A DNA stretch of 64,000 nucleotides, taken from NCBI RefSeq assembly GCF_032017025.1, contig NZ_DALZQO010000008.1, forward strand, positions 59,510 to 123,509. The letters run 5' to 3'. Source of the stretch: Hydrogenoanaerobacterium sp032017025. Lineage in GTDB: Bacteria; Bacillota; Clostridia; Oscillospirales; Ruminococcaceae. The notes under the pieces were generated by a model. It was not told where the DNA came from. It made no database searches and was given only the letters and a program-made list of their open reading frames with translations. The position numbers were made by a program, and so were the translations under genes. Positions 33,327-41,968 of this stretch are shown one piece after another; within the stretch, counting starts at the first letter, position 1, and each line of letters opens with the position of its first letter.

Positions 33327-34313
33327 ATGAAACTGGCAACAGTCGGAACAAGCTGGATTACCGAACGATTTTTGAGGGCGGCTGCCGTTACCGAAGGGTT
33401 GGAGCCATACGGCGTGTTTTCGCGCAGTATCGATAAAGCCAATGAGTTTGGCACACCGCATGGAGCCACCGCGTTTTATGATGATTATCAGCAGCTTTTG
33501 GACGACTCGAAAGTAGAGATTGTATACATCGGCGCACCGAATTCGCTGCATTTCGGCTATATGGACCGCGCAATTGATGCGGGAAAAGCCGTCATCTGCG
33601 AGAAACCGTTTGTTTCAACAATGAAAGAGTTTCAACAGATCAAACGCAAGGTTGTGGAAAAGCGTGCGTTTGTATTTGAGGCGATTACCACGCTTTCTAT
33701 GCCCAATTTTGCATGCATCAAAGAGAATATCAAAAAGATTGCGCCTGTTCGCATTGCCAAGGTGGATTTCAGCCAGTATTCATCACGCTACCCACAGCTG
33801 CAGGCTGGGGAGCGCACCAATATTTTCGACCCCGCGTTTTCAGGTGGTGCACTATACGACCTTGGTGTATACGGTATTCACCTTACGGTGGGGCTGTTTG
33901 GCGCGCCGCAGGATGTGGTGTGCTTTAGCAACAGCGAGCAGTATAGCATTGATACCTCGGGTATGCTGCTGCTCAAATACCCCGATAAGGTGTGTAATAT
34001 TACCTTTAGTAAAGATACCCACTCCACCACATTGACGGAATTCCAAGGGGAACATGGCTATCTGACCATACGGGGCTCTACCGGGCGCTGCGACCATGTC
34101 GGGCTTGCACTTGCCGGTGAGGAGAAGAGGAACGTCTCTCTTACGCAGAGCGATAACCCGATGGATTACGAAGCAGCGGCATTTGTGAAAGCGATACAGA
34201 ATGATGACTGGGATTATGTGCTGCGTGCGCTAAACCAGAGCGAAATCGTAATGGACGTACTGTGCAAAGCACGTAAAAGTGCGGGCATTGTGTTTGCGGC
34301 AGATGGCAAATAA
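33327..34313 (+). CDS. Gfo/Idh/MocA-family oxidoreductase
   Basis: The 328-residue enzyme has the NAD(P)-binding start LATVGTSWITERFLRAA (with Gly spacing loosened to G-T-S), then YIGAPNSLHFGYMDRAIDAGKAVICEKP, in two pieces around residues 70-97, including the conserved Glu-Lys-Pro, and an FDPAFSGGALYDLGVYG segment near residue 172 typical of the C-domain. It oxidises or reduces a sugar or polyol. It stands alone after the hydrolase, 50 bp apart, perhaps in the same transcript. Confidence 0.88.
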   Translation: MKLATVGTSWITERFLRAAAVTEGLEPYGVFSRSIDKANEFGTPHGATAFYDDYQQLLDDSKVEIVYIGAPNSLHFGYMDRAIDAGKAVICEKPFVSTMKEFQQIKRKVVEKRAFVFEAITTLSMPNFACIKENIKKIAPVRIAKVDFSQYSSRYPQLQAGERTNIFDPAFSGGALYDLGVYGIHLTVGLFGAPQDVVCFSNSEQYSIDTSGMLLLKYPDKVCNITFSKDTHSTTLTEFQGEHGYLTIRGSTGRCDHVGLALAGEEKRNVSLTQSDNPMDYEAAAFVKAIQNDDWDYVLRALNQSEIVMDVLCKARKSAGIVFAADGK

Positions 34314-34328
34314 ATAACAGAGCAATAC

Positions 34329-34360
34329 AAAAAGAACGCTGTTAATCAGCGTTCTTTTTT
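34329..34360. terminator. Terminator shared by convergent genes
   Basis: AAAAAGAACGCTG pairs with CAGCGTTCTTTTTT. It ends the oxidoreductase transcript and lies four bases from the ABC operon end on the other strand. Confidence 0.88.
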
Positions 34361-34364
34361 GTGC

Positions 34365-34949
34365 CTATTTTCGCAAAGAATCCAGTGTTACGATTTGTGC
34401 GCCCAGCAGCTGAGCCTCCTGTGGGTCGTGCGTTACGGCAACAACAATGCTTTGGGTGGTGTGCTGCAGTAAGAATTCGGCAGTCTGGCGGCGGCTTGCC
34501 TCGTCCAGCCCCGAAAAAGGCTCGTCCAAAAGCACGAGAGGGCTGCCCAATGCAATTGCCCGCGCAATTGCCACACGCCGTTTCATTCCGCCGCTGAGTG
34601 CCTTGGGGTAGCTGTTCCCTTCCCCCGCAAGCCCTACCTCAGCGAGCAATGCAGTCAGCTCTGCAGCAGATTTGTAGGGAGCAACCAGTGCGAGGTTATC
34701 CAGCGCGGTGAGGTGTGGCAGCAGTCGGTTCTCCTGAAACACCATCGAAACGCCCTGTGCGGGAATACCCTGTACGGTGCCTGAATCGGGTAAGTTCAGC
34801 CCTGCCATCAGCCGCAGTAAAGTGGTTTTGCCGGTGCCCGACGCACCCATCAGCGCAATTTTATCACCTGCGGCGAGGGTAAGGTTGGTGTTGTGCAAAA
34901 TCTGCTTCTCTCCGTAAGAAAAACAGACACTCTCCAGTATCAGCTTCAT
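34365..34949 (-). CDS. ABC uptake ATP-binding subunit (SsuB/TauB/ThiZ type)
   Basis: The 194-residue ATPase carries GASGTGKTT, LSGGMKRRV and LVLLDEPFSGLD in order. It is rather short for the family, with little after the H-loop VAVTHDPQEAQLLG. The start at 34949 overlaps the permease stop by four bases; a longer frame to 35165 lies within the permease gene and is not used. It completes the transporter with the two genes upstream. Confidence 0.92.
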   Translation of the reverse strand: MKLILESVCFSYGEKQILHNTNLTLAAGDKIALMGASGTGKTTLLRLMAGLNLPDSGTVQGIPAQGVSMVFQENRLLPHLTALDNLALVAPYKSAAELTALLAEVGLAGEGNSYPKALSGGMKRRVAIARAIALGSPLVLLDEPFSGLDEASRRQTAEFLLQHTTQSIVVAVTHDPQEAQLLGAQIVTLDSLRK

Positions 34950-35734
34950 TTGGGCACCTCCTGCTCTGCAAGGCGGTTCACCTGCCTCGCAAGTGCGTTG
35001 ATGCCGCTTACCATCAGTCGTTCCAAAAAAACGGATAGCAGGATGATTACAGCAGTCCATGCAAACAGGTCGGGCGTTTCGAGGTAGATTTTGGCGTTGT
35101 AAAGCTGTGTACCGATTGCATTTGCCGGAATAGCGATGACCTCGCCCGCAATACCCGCCTTCCACGAAAACCCTAACCCCACCTTTGCGGCAGAGAGAAA
35201 ATAAGGCAGCACGGCGGGAACGGTGATGTTTTTAAGCACAGCACGGCGGGGCAGGCGGTATACCGCCGCCATCTCCAGCAGCTTAGGGTCGGTTTGTGTA
35301 ATACCCTCGTGCACGTTTGACCAAATCAGAGGCAGCACCATCAAAAACGCGATAAAAGCCGAAAGATTGGTTCCGCGAATCCACACCAAAGCCAAAATCA
35401 CAAACGATGCAACAGGCGTCGCTTTAATCATGCTCATGGGCAGTGAAAAAAATGCATACAGCGCCCGAGAACGGGCGGTGACCGCAGCAATTACAGTGCC
35501 AAGCAGCAGCCCCATTGCAAAACCGAGTAAAATTCTGCCTACGCTGCCAAAGACGATCTGCCAAAACCCGCCGCTGCCCATAAGCTGAAAAATGCGCTGC
35601 AACGTTGCAACGGGAGAAACCAGCAAAAGGTCTTCCCCCACAACGAGATATGCCCCCTGCCACAATAGCAGCCAAAGGGTAATCACAACAATGGAACTAA
35701 ATATTCTATGGTGCGGTGTAGTAGAAGCTTTCAT
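34946..35734 (-). CDS. ABC uptake permease (SsuC/TauC/ThiX type)
   Basis: The 262-residue membrane protein has the BPD-transporter pattern, with the coupling loop EMAAVYRLPRRAVLKNI near residue 151 and six helices. It overlaps the ATPase gene by 4 bp and the binding-protein gene by 29 bp, which shows tight coupling. Nitrate, sulfonate, taurine, or thiamine-precursor uptake all use this type. Confidence 0.9.
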   Translation of the reverse strand: MKASTTPHHRIFSSIVVITLWLLLWQGAYLVVGEDLLLVSPVATLQRIFQLMGSGGFWQIVFGSVGRILLGFAMGLLLGTVIAAVTARSRALYAFFSLPMSMIKATPVASFVILALVWIRGTNLSAFIAFLMVLPLIWSNVHEGITQTDPKLLEMAAVYRLPRRAVLKNITVPAVLPYFLSAAKVGLGFSWKAGIAGEVIAIPANAIGTQLYNAKIYLETPDLFAWTAVIILLSVFLERLMVSGINALARQVNRLAEQEVPK

Positions 35735-36758
35735 CGGGCAGTTTTCCTCCTACCGATTGGGGGTTGGCATCAAAGAGAACCTGCAAAAAGCCGCCCGCAA
35801 TGGTTTTCATCTCAGCGCCGTCGAGAAACACAATGTTGCACTGGGGAATGGCTTTTTTTGCCATAGGCGCCTTGGGGATAATATTCTGTGCAACCACCAG
35901 CTCGGCAGCAGCATCTAGATTTGCACTGTCGGTAACGTAAGCGGTGGAGGCCTTGTATTCCTCCAAAAATGTTTTTAACGCTTCGGGGTGCTCGTCGATA
36001 AATTTTTGCTGAACTACAATACAGCCCATGGTGAGCCCGCTCGCGCCTTTGGTTGCGCTCTCCCATTCTTTGGTGAGGTCAAGTGCTACACGCACCTTTT
36101 CGTTTTGCATCAATACGCTGGTGACGAAAGGCTGCGGAAGCAGTGCAATGTCTGCCTGCCCTGCCGCAAGCATGCTTGCAAGCTCGGTGTGCTCGGTTCT
36201 GTACTCCACGGTTACGTCGGTACCTACTTTGAGCCCGTTTTGCTCCAGCACGTAGTTCAGTGCAAACTCCGGCGTAGAGCCTTTGCCCGTTGCGTAAATA
36301 GTTTTGCCCTTAAGGTCGGCGACCGACTGGATAGCTTCGCCGTTTTCAACGAGATACAGCACACCCATGGTGTTGAGCGCTGCAAGCTTTACCTTGCCCT
36401 CAGTTTTATTGAATAGGGTGGCGGAAAGATTGGTGGGTACAGCGGCAATATCAAAATCGCCTTTGATAATGCTGCCCACAATTTCATCGGGCGCGCCCGC
36501 AAGGGTAAACTCATAGTTGTTTGCGGTTTCGCCTTTTGCAGCGTCATCCATCAGCTTTACCATGCCAATTGCTGTGGGGCCTTTGAGTGCTGCTATTTTG
36601 ACATCGATTTTTTCAGCGGGAGTTTCCTCGGGTTCAGAAGACTGTGCGGCGGAAGAGCTTTCAGAGGATATCGCCTCGGAGGAAGATGATTTTTGACCGC
36701 AGGCTGTAAAGGAAAGAACTAAGACCAGTGCCATTGCAATGGCTAAAATTTTTTTCAT
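35706..36758 (-). CDS. ABC uptake substrate-binding lipoprotein (NMT1/SsuA type)
   Basis: The 350-residue lipoprotein has lipobox FTAC (Cys19 of the ATG at 36758), a Ser/Glu-rich linker to about residue 45, then an NMT1/SsuA-like domain with AALKGPTAIGMVKLM and LKGKTIYATGKGSTPEFALN. The start at 36758 is preferred to 36800 because the signal begins MKKILAIAMAL and GGAG lies just upstream. Substrate could be a sulfonate, a pyrimidine precursor of thiamine, or similar. Confidence 0.9.
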   Translation of the reverse strand: MKKILAIAMALVLVLSFTACGQKSSSSEAISSESSSAAQSSEPEETPAEKIDVKIAALKGPTAIGMVKLMDDAAKGETANNYEFTLAGAPDEIVGSIIKGDFDIAAVPTNLSATLFNKTEGKVKLAALNTMGVLYLVENGEAIQSVADLKGKTIYATGKGSTPEFALNYVLEQNGLKVGTDVTVEYRTEHTELASMLAAGQADIALLPQPFVTSVLMQNEKVRVALDLTKEWESATKGASGLTMGCIVVQQKFIDEHPEALKTFLEEYKASTAYVTDSANLDAAAELVVAQNIIPKAPMAKKAIPQCNIVFLDGAEMKTIAGGFLQVLFDANPQSVGGKLPDESFYYTAP

Positions 36759-36822
36759 ACGATACTTCTCCTTTTTTGGTGTCATACTAATACTGTACAT
36801 TATTCAATAAAAGATGCAGAAA

Positions 36823-37476
36823 TTATTCTGTAGACAAAGACGCTAAATCTAAAACGGTAATTTTTCGGTCTTCCCTGCGGATGATATTCTGCTTCTCTAA
36901 TTGTTCAAGGCTGCGGTAAAGCGACGCACGCCCCATGTTCAGCTGCCGCGCAAGCTGCGAATATCCAGCTGAGACAGTGACTTCGCCTCCGAGCTGGTTT
37001 TCCAGCAAGTACAGTTTAAGCCCTTCAGCAGTGGTGGGTGCGGTAAAGCTATCAATTTTACGGTTGAGAAAATGAATGCGTTTGGAAAGAAAGGTGATGT
37101 AGTTAATAGCAGTTTCAGGGTATTGACCAAACAGTTGGGTAAGCTGCCGGTCGGTAATAAACACCAGCTCGGCAAAGCTTTTTGCCCGTACCGTTGTAAC
37201 ATACTCCTCCACAGGGTGAAACAGCCCTGCAACACCAAAGCAATCGCCCACACCAAGTGTGTTGAGCACAACGCCTTTGCTTTTTTGCACCGTTACTGTT
37301 CCCAATGTAATGATGCCAATGGATTTTTTGAAATTGCTTGTGGTGTAAATTGGTTCTCCCGCGGGGAAACTTACGGGGGCAAGGCCGCTAAAAAAAGTTT
37401 CGAGCAGCTGTGGCTCCAACCCTTCAAACAAAAAACAAGAGCCGATTACTTTTTTCTGTTTCGCCGTTAGTGACAT
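36823..37476 (-). CDS. Crp/Fnr-family regulator
   Basis: The 217-residue protein has an N-terminal cyclic-nucleotide-type beta barrel (residues 15-120, with FPAGEPIY) and a C-terminal helix-turn-helix (GYSQLARQLNMGRASLYRSL near residue 170). There is no N-terminal Cys cluster, so it is not an oxygen-sensing FNR. It lies 64 bp upstream of the ABC uptake operon on the same strand and may control it. Confidence 0.88.
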   Translation of the reverse strand: MSLTAKQKKVIGSCFLFEGLEPQLLETFFSGLAPVSFPAGEPIYTTSNFKKSIGIITLGTVTVQKSKGVVLNTLGVGDCFGVAGLFHPVEEYVTTVRAKSFAELVFITDRQLTQLFGQYPETAINYITFLSKRIHFLNRKIDSFTAPTTAEGLKLYLLENQLGGEVTVSAGYSQLARQLNMGRASLYRSLEQLEKQNIIRREDRKITVLDLASLSTE

Positions 37477-37788
37477 AAAGCAACCCTCTCATCTTAAAAT
37501 GTGTCTCATATGGTACAATTTACATGATAATCACACGAGACTGTTTTGTCAACGGTGAAAATCATCTTTATCCAAAAAGGCAAGACCTTTAAAAATAAGT
37601 TGAATTTTTGTAATTTCTATCAGCATATTTTTTCTAATCAAGCAGATAATAGCAATAAGCCAGTGAGATGTTCACAGGTTAATCACGTAAAACAAATGCG
37701 GCTGTAAAACAAGGCTTAATCAGTAAAACATGCGCCATAAATAGTGCAGCAAAAGATGAGTACATTTATAAGTAAGGGGTTTAAGGAT
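37477..37788. other. Divergent intergenic region before spoVT
   Basis: This 312-bp AT-rich gap holds the promoters of the Crp-type gene and of spoVT. GTCTC and GAGAC flank an AT-rich core near 37502-37541, a possible operator. No reading frame is credible. Confidence 0.4.
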
Positions 37789-38331
37789 ATGAAAGCCACA
37801 GGAATCGTAAGAAGAATTGACGACTTAGGCCGTGTCGTAATTCCCAAAGAGATTAGAAGAACAATGAGGATTCGGGAGGGTGACCCCCTTGAAATCTATA
37901 CAGATAATGACGGAGAAGTAATCTTCAAAAAATATTCACCCATCGGTGAGCTGTCGTCTTTTGCCGGGCAGTATGCTGAAGTACTGCATAAGGCAGGTGG
38001 GTTTCCCGCGGTAATTTGCGACCGAGATCATGTTATTTCTGTATCGGGTATTCCTAAAAAAGAGCTCTTGGAGCGCCGCGTTTCCCCCGCGCTTGAAGAG
38101 ATTATGGAGCAGCGCCGCAACTATGCAATGGTTTCGAAAGATCAGGGCAAGCTGCAGCCGGTAGAGGGTGTAGACCGCTATGCGTTGGTTGCTGCTCCCA
38201 TTATTGCGGCGGGCGATGTTTGCGGCTCGGTGCTTTTCCTCGCAGGAGATACAGGCTCTGTGGCAGAAGACTCTGAAATTAAGCTGATTAACGCAGCAGC
38301 GCTGTTTTTAGGCAGGCAAATGGAAGAGTAA
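37789..38331 (+). CDS. spoVT: Stage V sporulation protein T (AbrB family)
   Basis: The 180-residue regulator starts with the AbrB swapped-hairpin domain (MKATGIVRRIDDLGRVVIPK, then IRRTMRIREGDPLEIY), followed by a GAF-like domain to the end. That two-domain form is SpoVT, which tunes forespore gene expression. AAGGGG and AAGGA lie before the ATG at 37789; an upstream in-frame GTG at 37744 is less likely. It supports a spore-forming host. Confidence 0.93.
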   Translation: MKATGIVRRIDDLGRVVIPKEIRRTMRIREGDPLEIYTDNDGEVIFKKYSPIGELSSFAGQYAEVLHKAGGFPAVICDRDHVISVSGIPKKELLERRVSPALEEIMEQRRNYAMVSKDQGKLQPVEGVDRYALVAAPIIAAGDVCGSVLFLAGDTGSVAEDSEIKLINAAALFLGRQMEE

Positions 38332-38640
38332 CAAAATATTTCACATAGTGAAGTGAGCTCAAAAGTTGGGCAAATATTTTCATGAACCAGCCTCGAGGGT
38401 TTGTTGTCTGTAAAGAGCAGGCGGCAAGCCCTTTTGCTGTGCCTTGATACGAAAAACAGCATATTTTTTAAGCAGCCCTCAATACAGAAGATGTTTGCTC
38501 CTCTATATGTTATAATAGAGCTTAATTTGGCATGCAAAATTACTCTTGGGGCTTCTGAACTAATTGAAGCATGTAGATTAGTGACGATAATATTATATAA
38601 GTGCAGTAGGATAAGTACACTGGGAGGTTGTGTAATAGGC
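38332..38640. other. Intergenic region, no gene seen
   Basis: The 309-bp gap precedes the PRD regulator. TTGAAG (38564-38569) and TAATAT (38588-38593) with an 18-base spacer could be its promoter. An open frame continues from the regulator back to 38401 but has no ribosome site or domain similarity. Confidence 0.4.
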
Positions 38641-40587
38641 ATGAAGTTATCTAGACGAATGATTGGTATCATCTATGTTCTTTTGCATGAAAACGCGTTA
38701 TACACAGGAGAAAAAATAGCTTCAAAGCTTAAAGTTTCGGTGCGAACCGTCAAAAGCGATATTACCGCATACAGAAATTCTCTGGACGAATATGGGCTTG
38801 AGCTGATTAGCCGAAAAGGTATGGGGTATTCCATCAAAATAATAAACAAGGATCTTTTTGAGAGCTTTTTTAATCCTATTACATACAAATACTCTCATGT
38901 AGATGAAATTCCAGACGATTGTGATGAACGGTTAAATTATATCATACGAACCTTGATCTCCAGGGATGCAGCGGTTAATACCAATGAGCTAGCGGAAGAG
39001 CTTTTTTTGGTAAAGCGCTCTTTGAGCAAAGAAATGCGGCGAGCGTATCAAACGCTTGATGAATACAAACTTACGCTAAAGAACGAAGGGAATCTTGGAC
39101 TTGTAGCAACAGGAAGCGAATTTCATAAGAGGCTTTGTCAGTTGGATTTCTACACCCACTACTACCACAAGTCTATTCCTAATTTTAAGGTAAAAGAGTT
39201 TAATAAGCTGTTTGATGTTCCAATGGAAATACGGCTGCATACACGGCAAATCTTCTTGGAAGAAATGAGAAGGAGCAACACGGTTATTAAGGATTTCTAC
39301 TCGCAAAAATTACCGGTATTGCTGCTTCTTTCATACAAACGGTACATAGCCGGACATCTCATAGACATTCCATACAGCAAGCTGGTTCCATATAAAAACT
39401 TTTTGGAATATAAGATTATGGAACGCATTATAGAGCGTACCAATGTGTATTTTGAAAAACCGCTTCCGGAGGTAGAAAAGCTGTTTTTGACTGTAATGCT
39501 GCTGTCGTTTGAAGATATTTCACCCTCCATGGATGTATTGCGCTACGGCGCACACCACACAGAGGCGAAACGTCTGGCGGACTGCATACTGCTTGATATG
39601 AGCGACGGGTATGATATTCAGTTTGAATGCCAAGAGGAATTAAGAGCCTCTTTAATCAGAACGCTGATTCCGGTATCCATAGGAATGCACATTGATGTAG
39701 TGGAACACAATAGCTGGTGCATGAAGCTGAGGTTTGATGAGGTTGCAAAAAACCCTTTGGCACAGCAGCTCGGCTATTTAGCTGCAAAATCCATTCAGAA
39801 TGCAACCGGAAAAAATGTATGCAAAGAGAAAATTTATCAACTTGCCTACTGCTTTAAATATGCGGTTCGGCAAAGAGCGTTTTCGGTAAAAAAGAAGCGA
39901 ATATTGATCTTTCCTTCTTCCGGATATGAAAGTGCAAGACTTATTTCGGATGAGCTAAAATTGCTGTATGGACAGTACATTGAGAAAATAGATATTCAAG
40001 AAATGTATCTTGTGCGCAGAGAAGAGAGGGCAGAAAAATATGACCTGATATTGGGGCTAGAGCCAACATATAGTGACAATATTCCTGCAATACCGCTCTC
40101 TAAACTCACCGCTGGCGATGGATATAAGCCGGTTATGGATTTCCTGCTGGAAGAGCTTAAAACCCCTGATATTATCCCGTACCTATCCAAAAACAATATT
40201 ATTTTAAACCTTAATTTTAAGTCGAAAGAGGATGTTCTGACGTTTCTGATCTATAAGGATCACAGTGATATACAAGAAAGCAGGGTATTAACCGGTGAGC
40301 TGGAGCACAGAGAAAAAGTGATTTCGTATGACTGCGGAAATGGAGCGGCGGTTATCATCAACTTTGATGTCAGGCCGGCCACGCGCAGGTGTCAGTTGCT
40401 CACGCTTATGAACCCGTTATCTTGGGGAAGCAGTGAAGTCCGATATGTATTGTATTTTGAGATGCGCGGTGAAATTTCTCCACAGGAATTATGGATTGTT
40501 GATAAAGTGATGGAAAAGGTGACAGGCTCACAGAATATGGTTGAAAATACTTATTTAAGCAAAAACATGTCTTATTATGAAAAGTGA
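38641..40587 (+). CDS. PRD-type transcriptional regulator with degenerate phosphorylation sites
   Basis: The 648-residue protein has an N-terminal HTH (LYTGEKIASKLKVSVRTVKS near residue 20), two PRD-like helical regions (about residues 190-320 and 320-420), an EIIB-Gat-like strand (ILIFPSSGYESARL near residue 421) and an EIIA-Fru/Mtl-like end (GELEHREKVISYDCGNGAA near residue 550). The expected phosphorylation residues are absent: the PRD His gives way to Met in FLTVMLLS, the EIIB Cys to Ser/Pro, and the EIIA His to Ile/Asn after GNGAAV. GGGAGG precedes the ATG at 38641. It probably controls the PTS operon that follows, by a route other than PTS phosphorylation. Confidence 0.8.
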   Translation: MKLSRRMIGIIYVLLHENALYTGEKIASKLKVSVRTVKSDITAYRNSLDEYGLELISRKGMGYSIKIINKDLFESFFNPITYKYSHVDEIPDDCDERLNYIIRTLISRDAAVNTNELAEELFLVKRSLSKEMRRAYQTLDEYKLTLKNEGNLGLVATGSEFHKRLCQLDFYTHYYHKSIPNFKVKEFNKLFDVPMEIRLHTRQIFLEEMRRSNTVIKDFYSQKLPVLLLLSYKRYIAGHLIDIPYSKLVPYKNFLEYKIMERIIERTNVYFEKPLPEVEKLFLTVMLLSFEDISPSMDVLRYGAHHTEAKRLADCILLDMSDGYDIQFECQEELRASLIRTLIPVSIGMHIDVVEHNSWCMKLRFDEVAKNPLAQQLGYLAAKSIQNATGKNVCKEKIYQLAYCFKYAVRQRAFSVKKKRILIFPSSGYESARLISDELKLLYGQYIEKIDIQEMYLVRREERAEKYDLILGLEPTYSDNIPAIPLSKLTAGDGYKPVMDFLLEELKTPDIIPYLSKNNIILNLNFKSKEDVLTFLIYKDHSDIQESRVLTGELEHREKVISYDCGNGAAVIINFDVRPATRRCQLLTLMNPLSWGSSEVRYVLYFEMRGEISPQELWIVDKVMEKVTGSQNMVENTYLSKNMSYYEK

Positions 40588-40639
40588 CGAAATTGCATAT
40601 GGTATATTGTTTTGTTGTTATATTGCCAAAGACTATTGG

Positions 40640-40677
40640 CGAGCCATTGCACTTGTGTAAGTGCAATGGCTCGTTTT
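40640..40677 (+). terminator. Rho-independent terminator
   Basis: CGAGCCATTGCACTT (40640-40654) pairs perfectly with AAGTGCAATGGCTCG (40659-40673), followed by TTTT. It ends the regulator transcript, so the PTS operon has its own promoter. Confidence 0.9.
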
Positions 40678-40704
40678 GCACCTACCAAGGAGAAAAATAA
40701 CACA

Positions 40705-40733
40705 TTACCTTTTATAAAAAATATAGGTATAAT
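40705..40733 (+). promoter_or_regulatory. Likely promoter of the PTS operon
   Basis: A consensus -10 box TATAAT lies at 40728-40733. Seventeen bases upstream stands TTACCT, a poor -35 box, which would suit an activator-dependent promoter. Confidence 0.5.
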
Positions 40734-40763
40734 ATGGCTAACTTAAAACAAAACGCTACTGCA

Positions 40764-40803
40764 GGCAAGCTCTCACAAAGAAACAGGGCTTGCCAAGATT
40801 TTT
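40764..40803 (+). promoter_or_regulatory. Leader hairpin of the PTS operon, terminator-like
   Basis: GGCAAGC (40764-40770) pairs with GCTTGCC (40788-40794), followed by AAGATTTTTG. It lies between the promoter and the first PTS gene and could be an attenuator. The BglG-type antiterminator site is not evident. Confidence 0.5.
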
Positions 40804-40824
40804 GATATAAGTGAGGAACAGTAC

Positions 40825-41238
40825 ATGCAATTTATTATTATTACACACGGAAAAATGGCTTCGGGCATCCAAAGCTCACTGAATTTGTTAATAGGAGAGC
40901 GCCATGATCTGCATGTAATCGATGCTTATCTGGATGACTCCGACCCTGAGGAAAAGATAGCTGACCTCGTAAACGTCCGTTTTAAAGACGAGAAAATTGT
41001 AATCATGACCGATCTCTACGGGGGAAGCGTTAACCGTATCGCGACTAAATATATCTGTAACAGGGTAACCGTTGTTGCCGGAATCAACCTTGTCCTTGCT
41101 ATGGAGATACTTTTTATGAACGAACCAAGCGCAGAAGAGATGGAAGATGCTGTTAAGGTTTGCCGCGACCAGATGAGACTCATAACCGCAGATAGCTTAA
41201 AAGCAGACAACCAGCCGGGAGAAGAGGATTTTTTTTAG
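40825..41238 (+). CDS. PTS mannose-family EIIA
   Basis: The 137-residue cytoplasmic protein takes phosphate from HPr and passes it to EIIB. The active-site His8 lies in FIIITHGKMASG, as in EIIA-Man, and VIMTDLYGGSVNRIA near residue 55 marks the family. Its partner EIIB starts 12 bp downstream. Confidence 0.92.
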   Translation: MQFIIITHGKMASGIQSSLNLLIGERHDLHVIDAYLDDSDPEEKIADLVNVRFKDEKIVIMTDLYGGSVNRIATKYICNRVTVVAGINLVLAMEILFMNEPSAEEMEDAVKVCRDQMRLITADSLKADNQPGEEDFF

Positions 41239-41250
41239 GAGGACAGGAAA

Positions 41251-41742
41251 ATGATAAAAATGCTAAGAGTAGATGAAAGGTTGATTCATGGACAGGTGGC
41301 AATCGCCTGGTCAAAGGTGCTGACGGTTACCTCCATAGTAGTGGCTAACGATACTGCCGCAGAAGACGAAATGATTAAAATGACATTGAAAATGGCTACT
41401 CCTCAGGGTATGAAAGTTGCCATCAAAACAGTAGACGATGCTATTGTGCTGTTAAATGACCCGCGCTGTGAGAAGATGTCTATTCTAATTGTGGTCGACT
41501 GTCCAAAGGATGCGCTGAAAATTGCAAAAGCGGTTCCCAATATTCCTTTGGTGAATATAGGAAACAGCGGAAGACTCGGAGACAAAGCGACGGACAGAAA
41601 AATGTTAAGCGATGGCCTGTTTGTGAACAGTGAGGAAGTGCAGATTTTAAAGGAAATTATAGCAACCGGAATTGAAACAGAGGTGAGGATGGTGCCAGAG
41701 CGCCCAAAACTATCTTTAAGCGCGCTGCTGGAAAAGTTTTAG
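41251..41742 (+). CDS. PTS mannose/fructose/sorbose-family EIIB
   Basis: The 163-residue protein has the active-site His13 in VDERLIHGQVAIAW and the family signature VVANDTAAEDEM near residue 29. It phosphorylates the incoming sugar. AGGAGG precedes the start. The EIIC gene is not close behind as usual but 226 bp away. Confidence 0.93.
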   Translation: MIKMLRVDERLIHGQVAIAWSKVLTVTSIVVANDTAAEDEMIKMTLKMATPQGMKVAIKTVDDAIVLLNDPRCEKMSILIVVDCPKDALKIAKAVPNIPLVNIGNSGRLGDKATDRKMLSDGLFVNSEEVQILKEIIATGIETEVRMVPERPKLSLSALLEKF

Positions 41743-41968
41743 AGGAGAAAATAGGCTGAAAGACCTACAACTGTGCGAAAGCAAAAGATATTTTCGTCTT
41801 TTAAGCCCAACGTCTGCGAGTGAAACAATTCACTCATTTTTTCTGCGACAGTGCCGTCGCCGCGCCTATACCCAAAGAAACTCTTATCATTTCTTTGCTC
41901 TGCTGATAAGGGTTGCACTTTCTCATTAAAATTTTATGCCGGTGCAGAGCGGCGGAATGGAGCTTACA
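41743..41968. other. Unexplained spacer inside the PTS operon
   Basis: PTS genes of this family normally follow each other within a few bases, so 226 bp between EIIB and EIIC is odd. The stretch holds GAGTG-N8-CACTC followed by ATTTTTT (41819-41845), a terminator-like hairpin, and CTTATC/GATAAG arms at 41883-41910. A 57-codon frame from a CTG at 41756 to the TAA near 41927 is Arg/Ser-rich and unlike a PTS part. It may be a small repeat element or an insertion scar. Confidence 0.45.

Noticed and set aside
40636..40652. Sigma-54 promoter-like TTGGCGAGCCATTGCA upstream of the PTS operon, tempting because mannose-type PTS operons are often sigma-54 dependent
   Set aside because: The GG-to-GC spacing is nine instead of ten bases, and the sequence is the left arm of a strong terminator. 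The regulator upstream also has no AAA+ domain.
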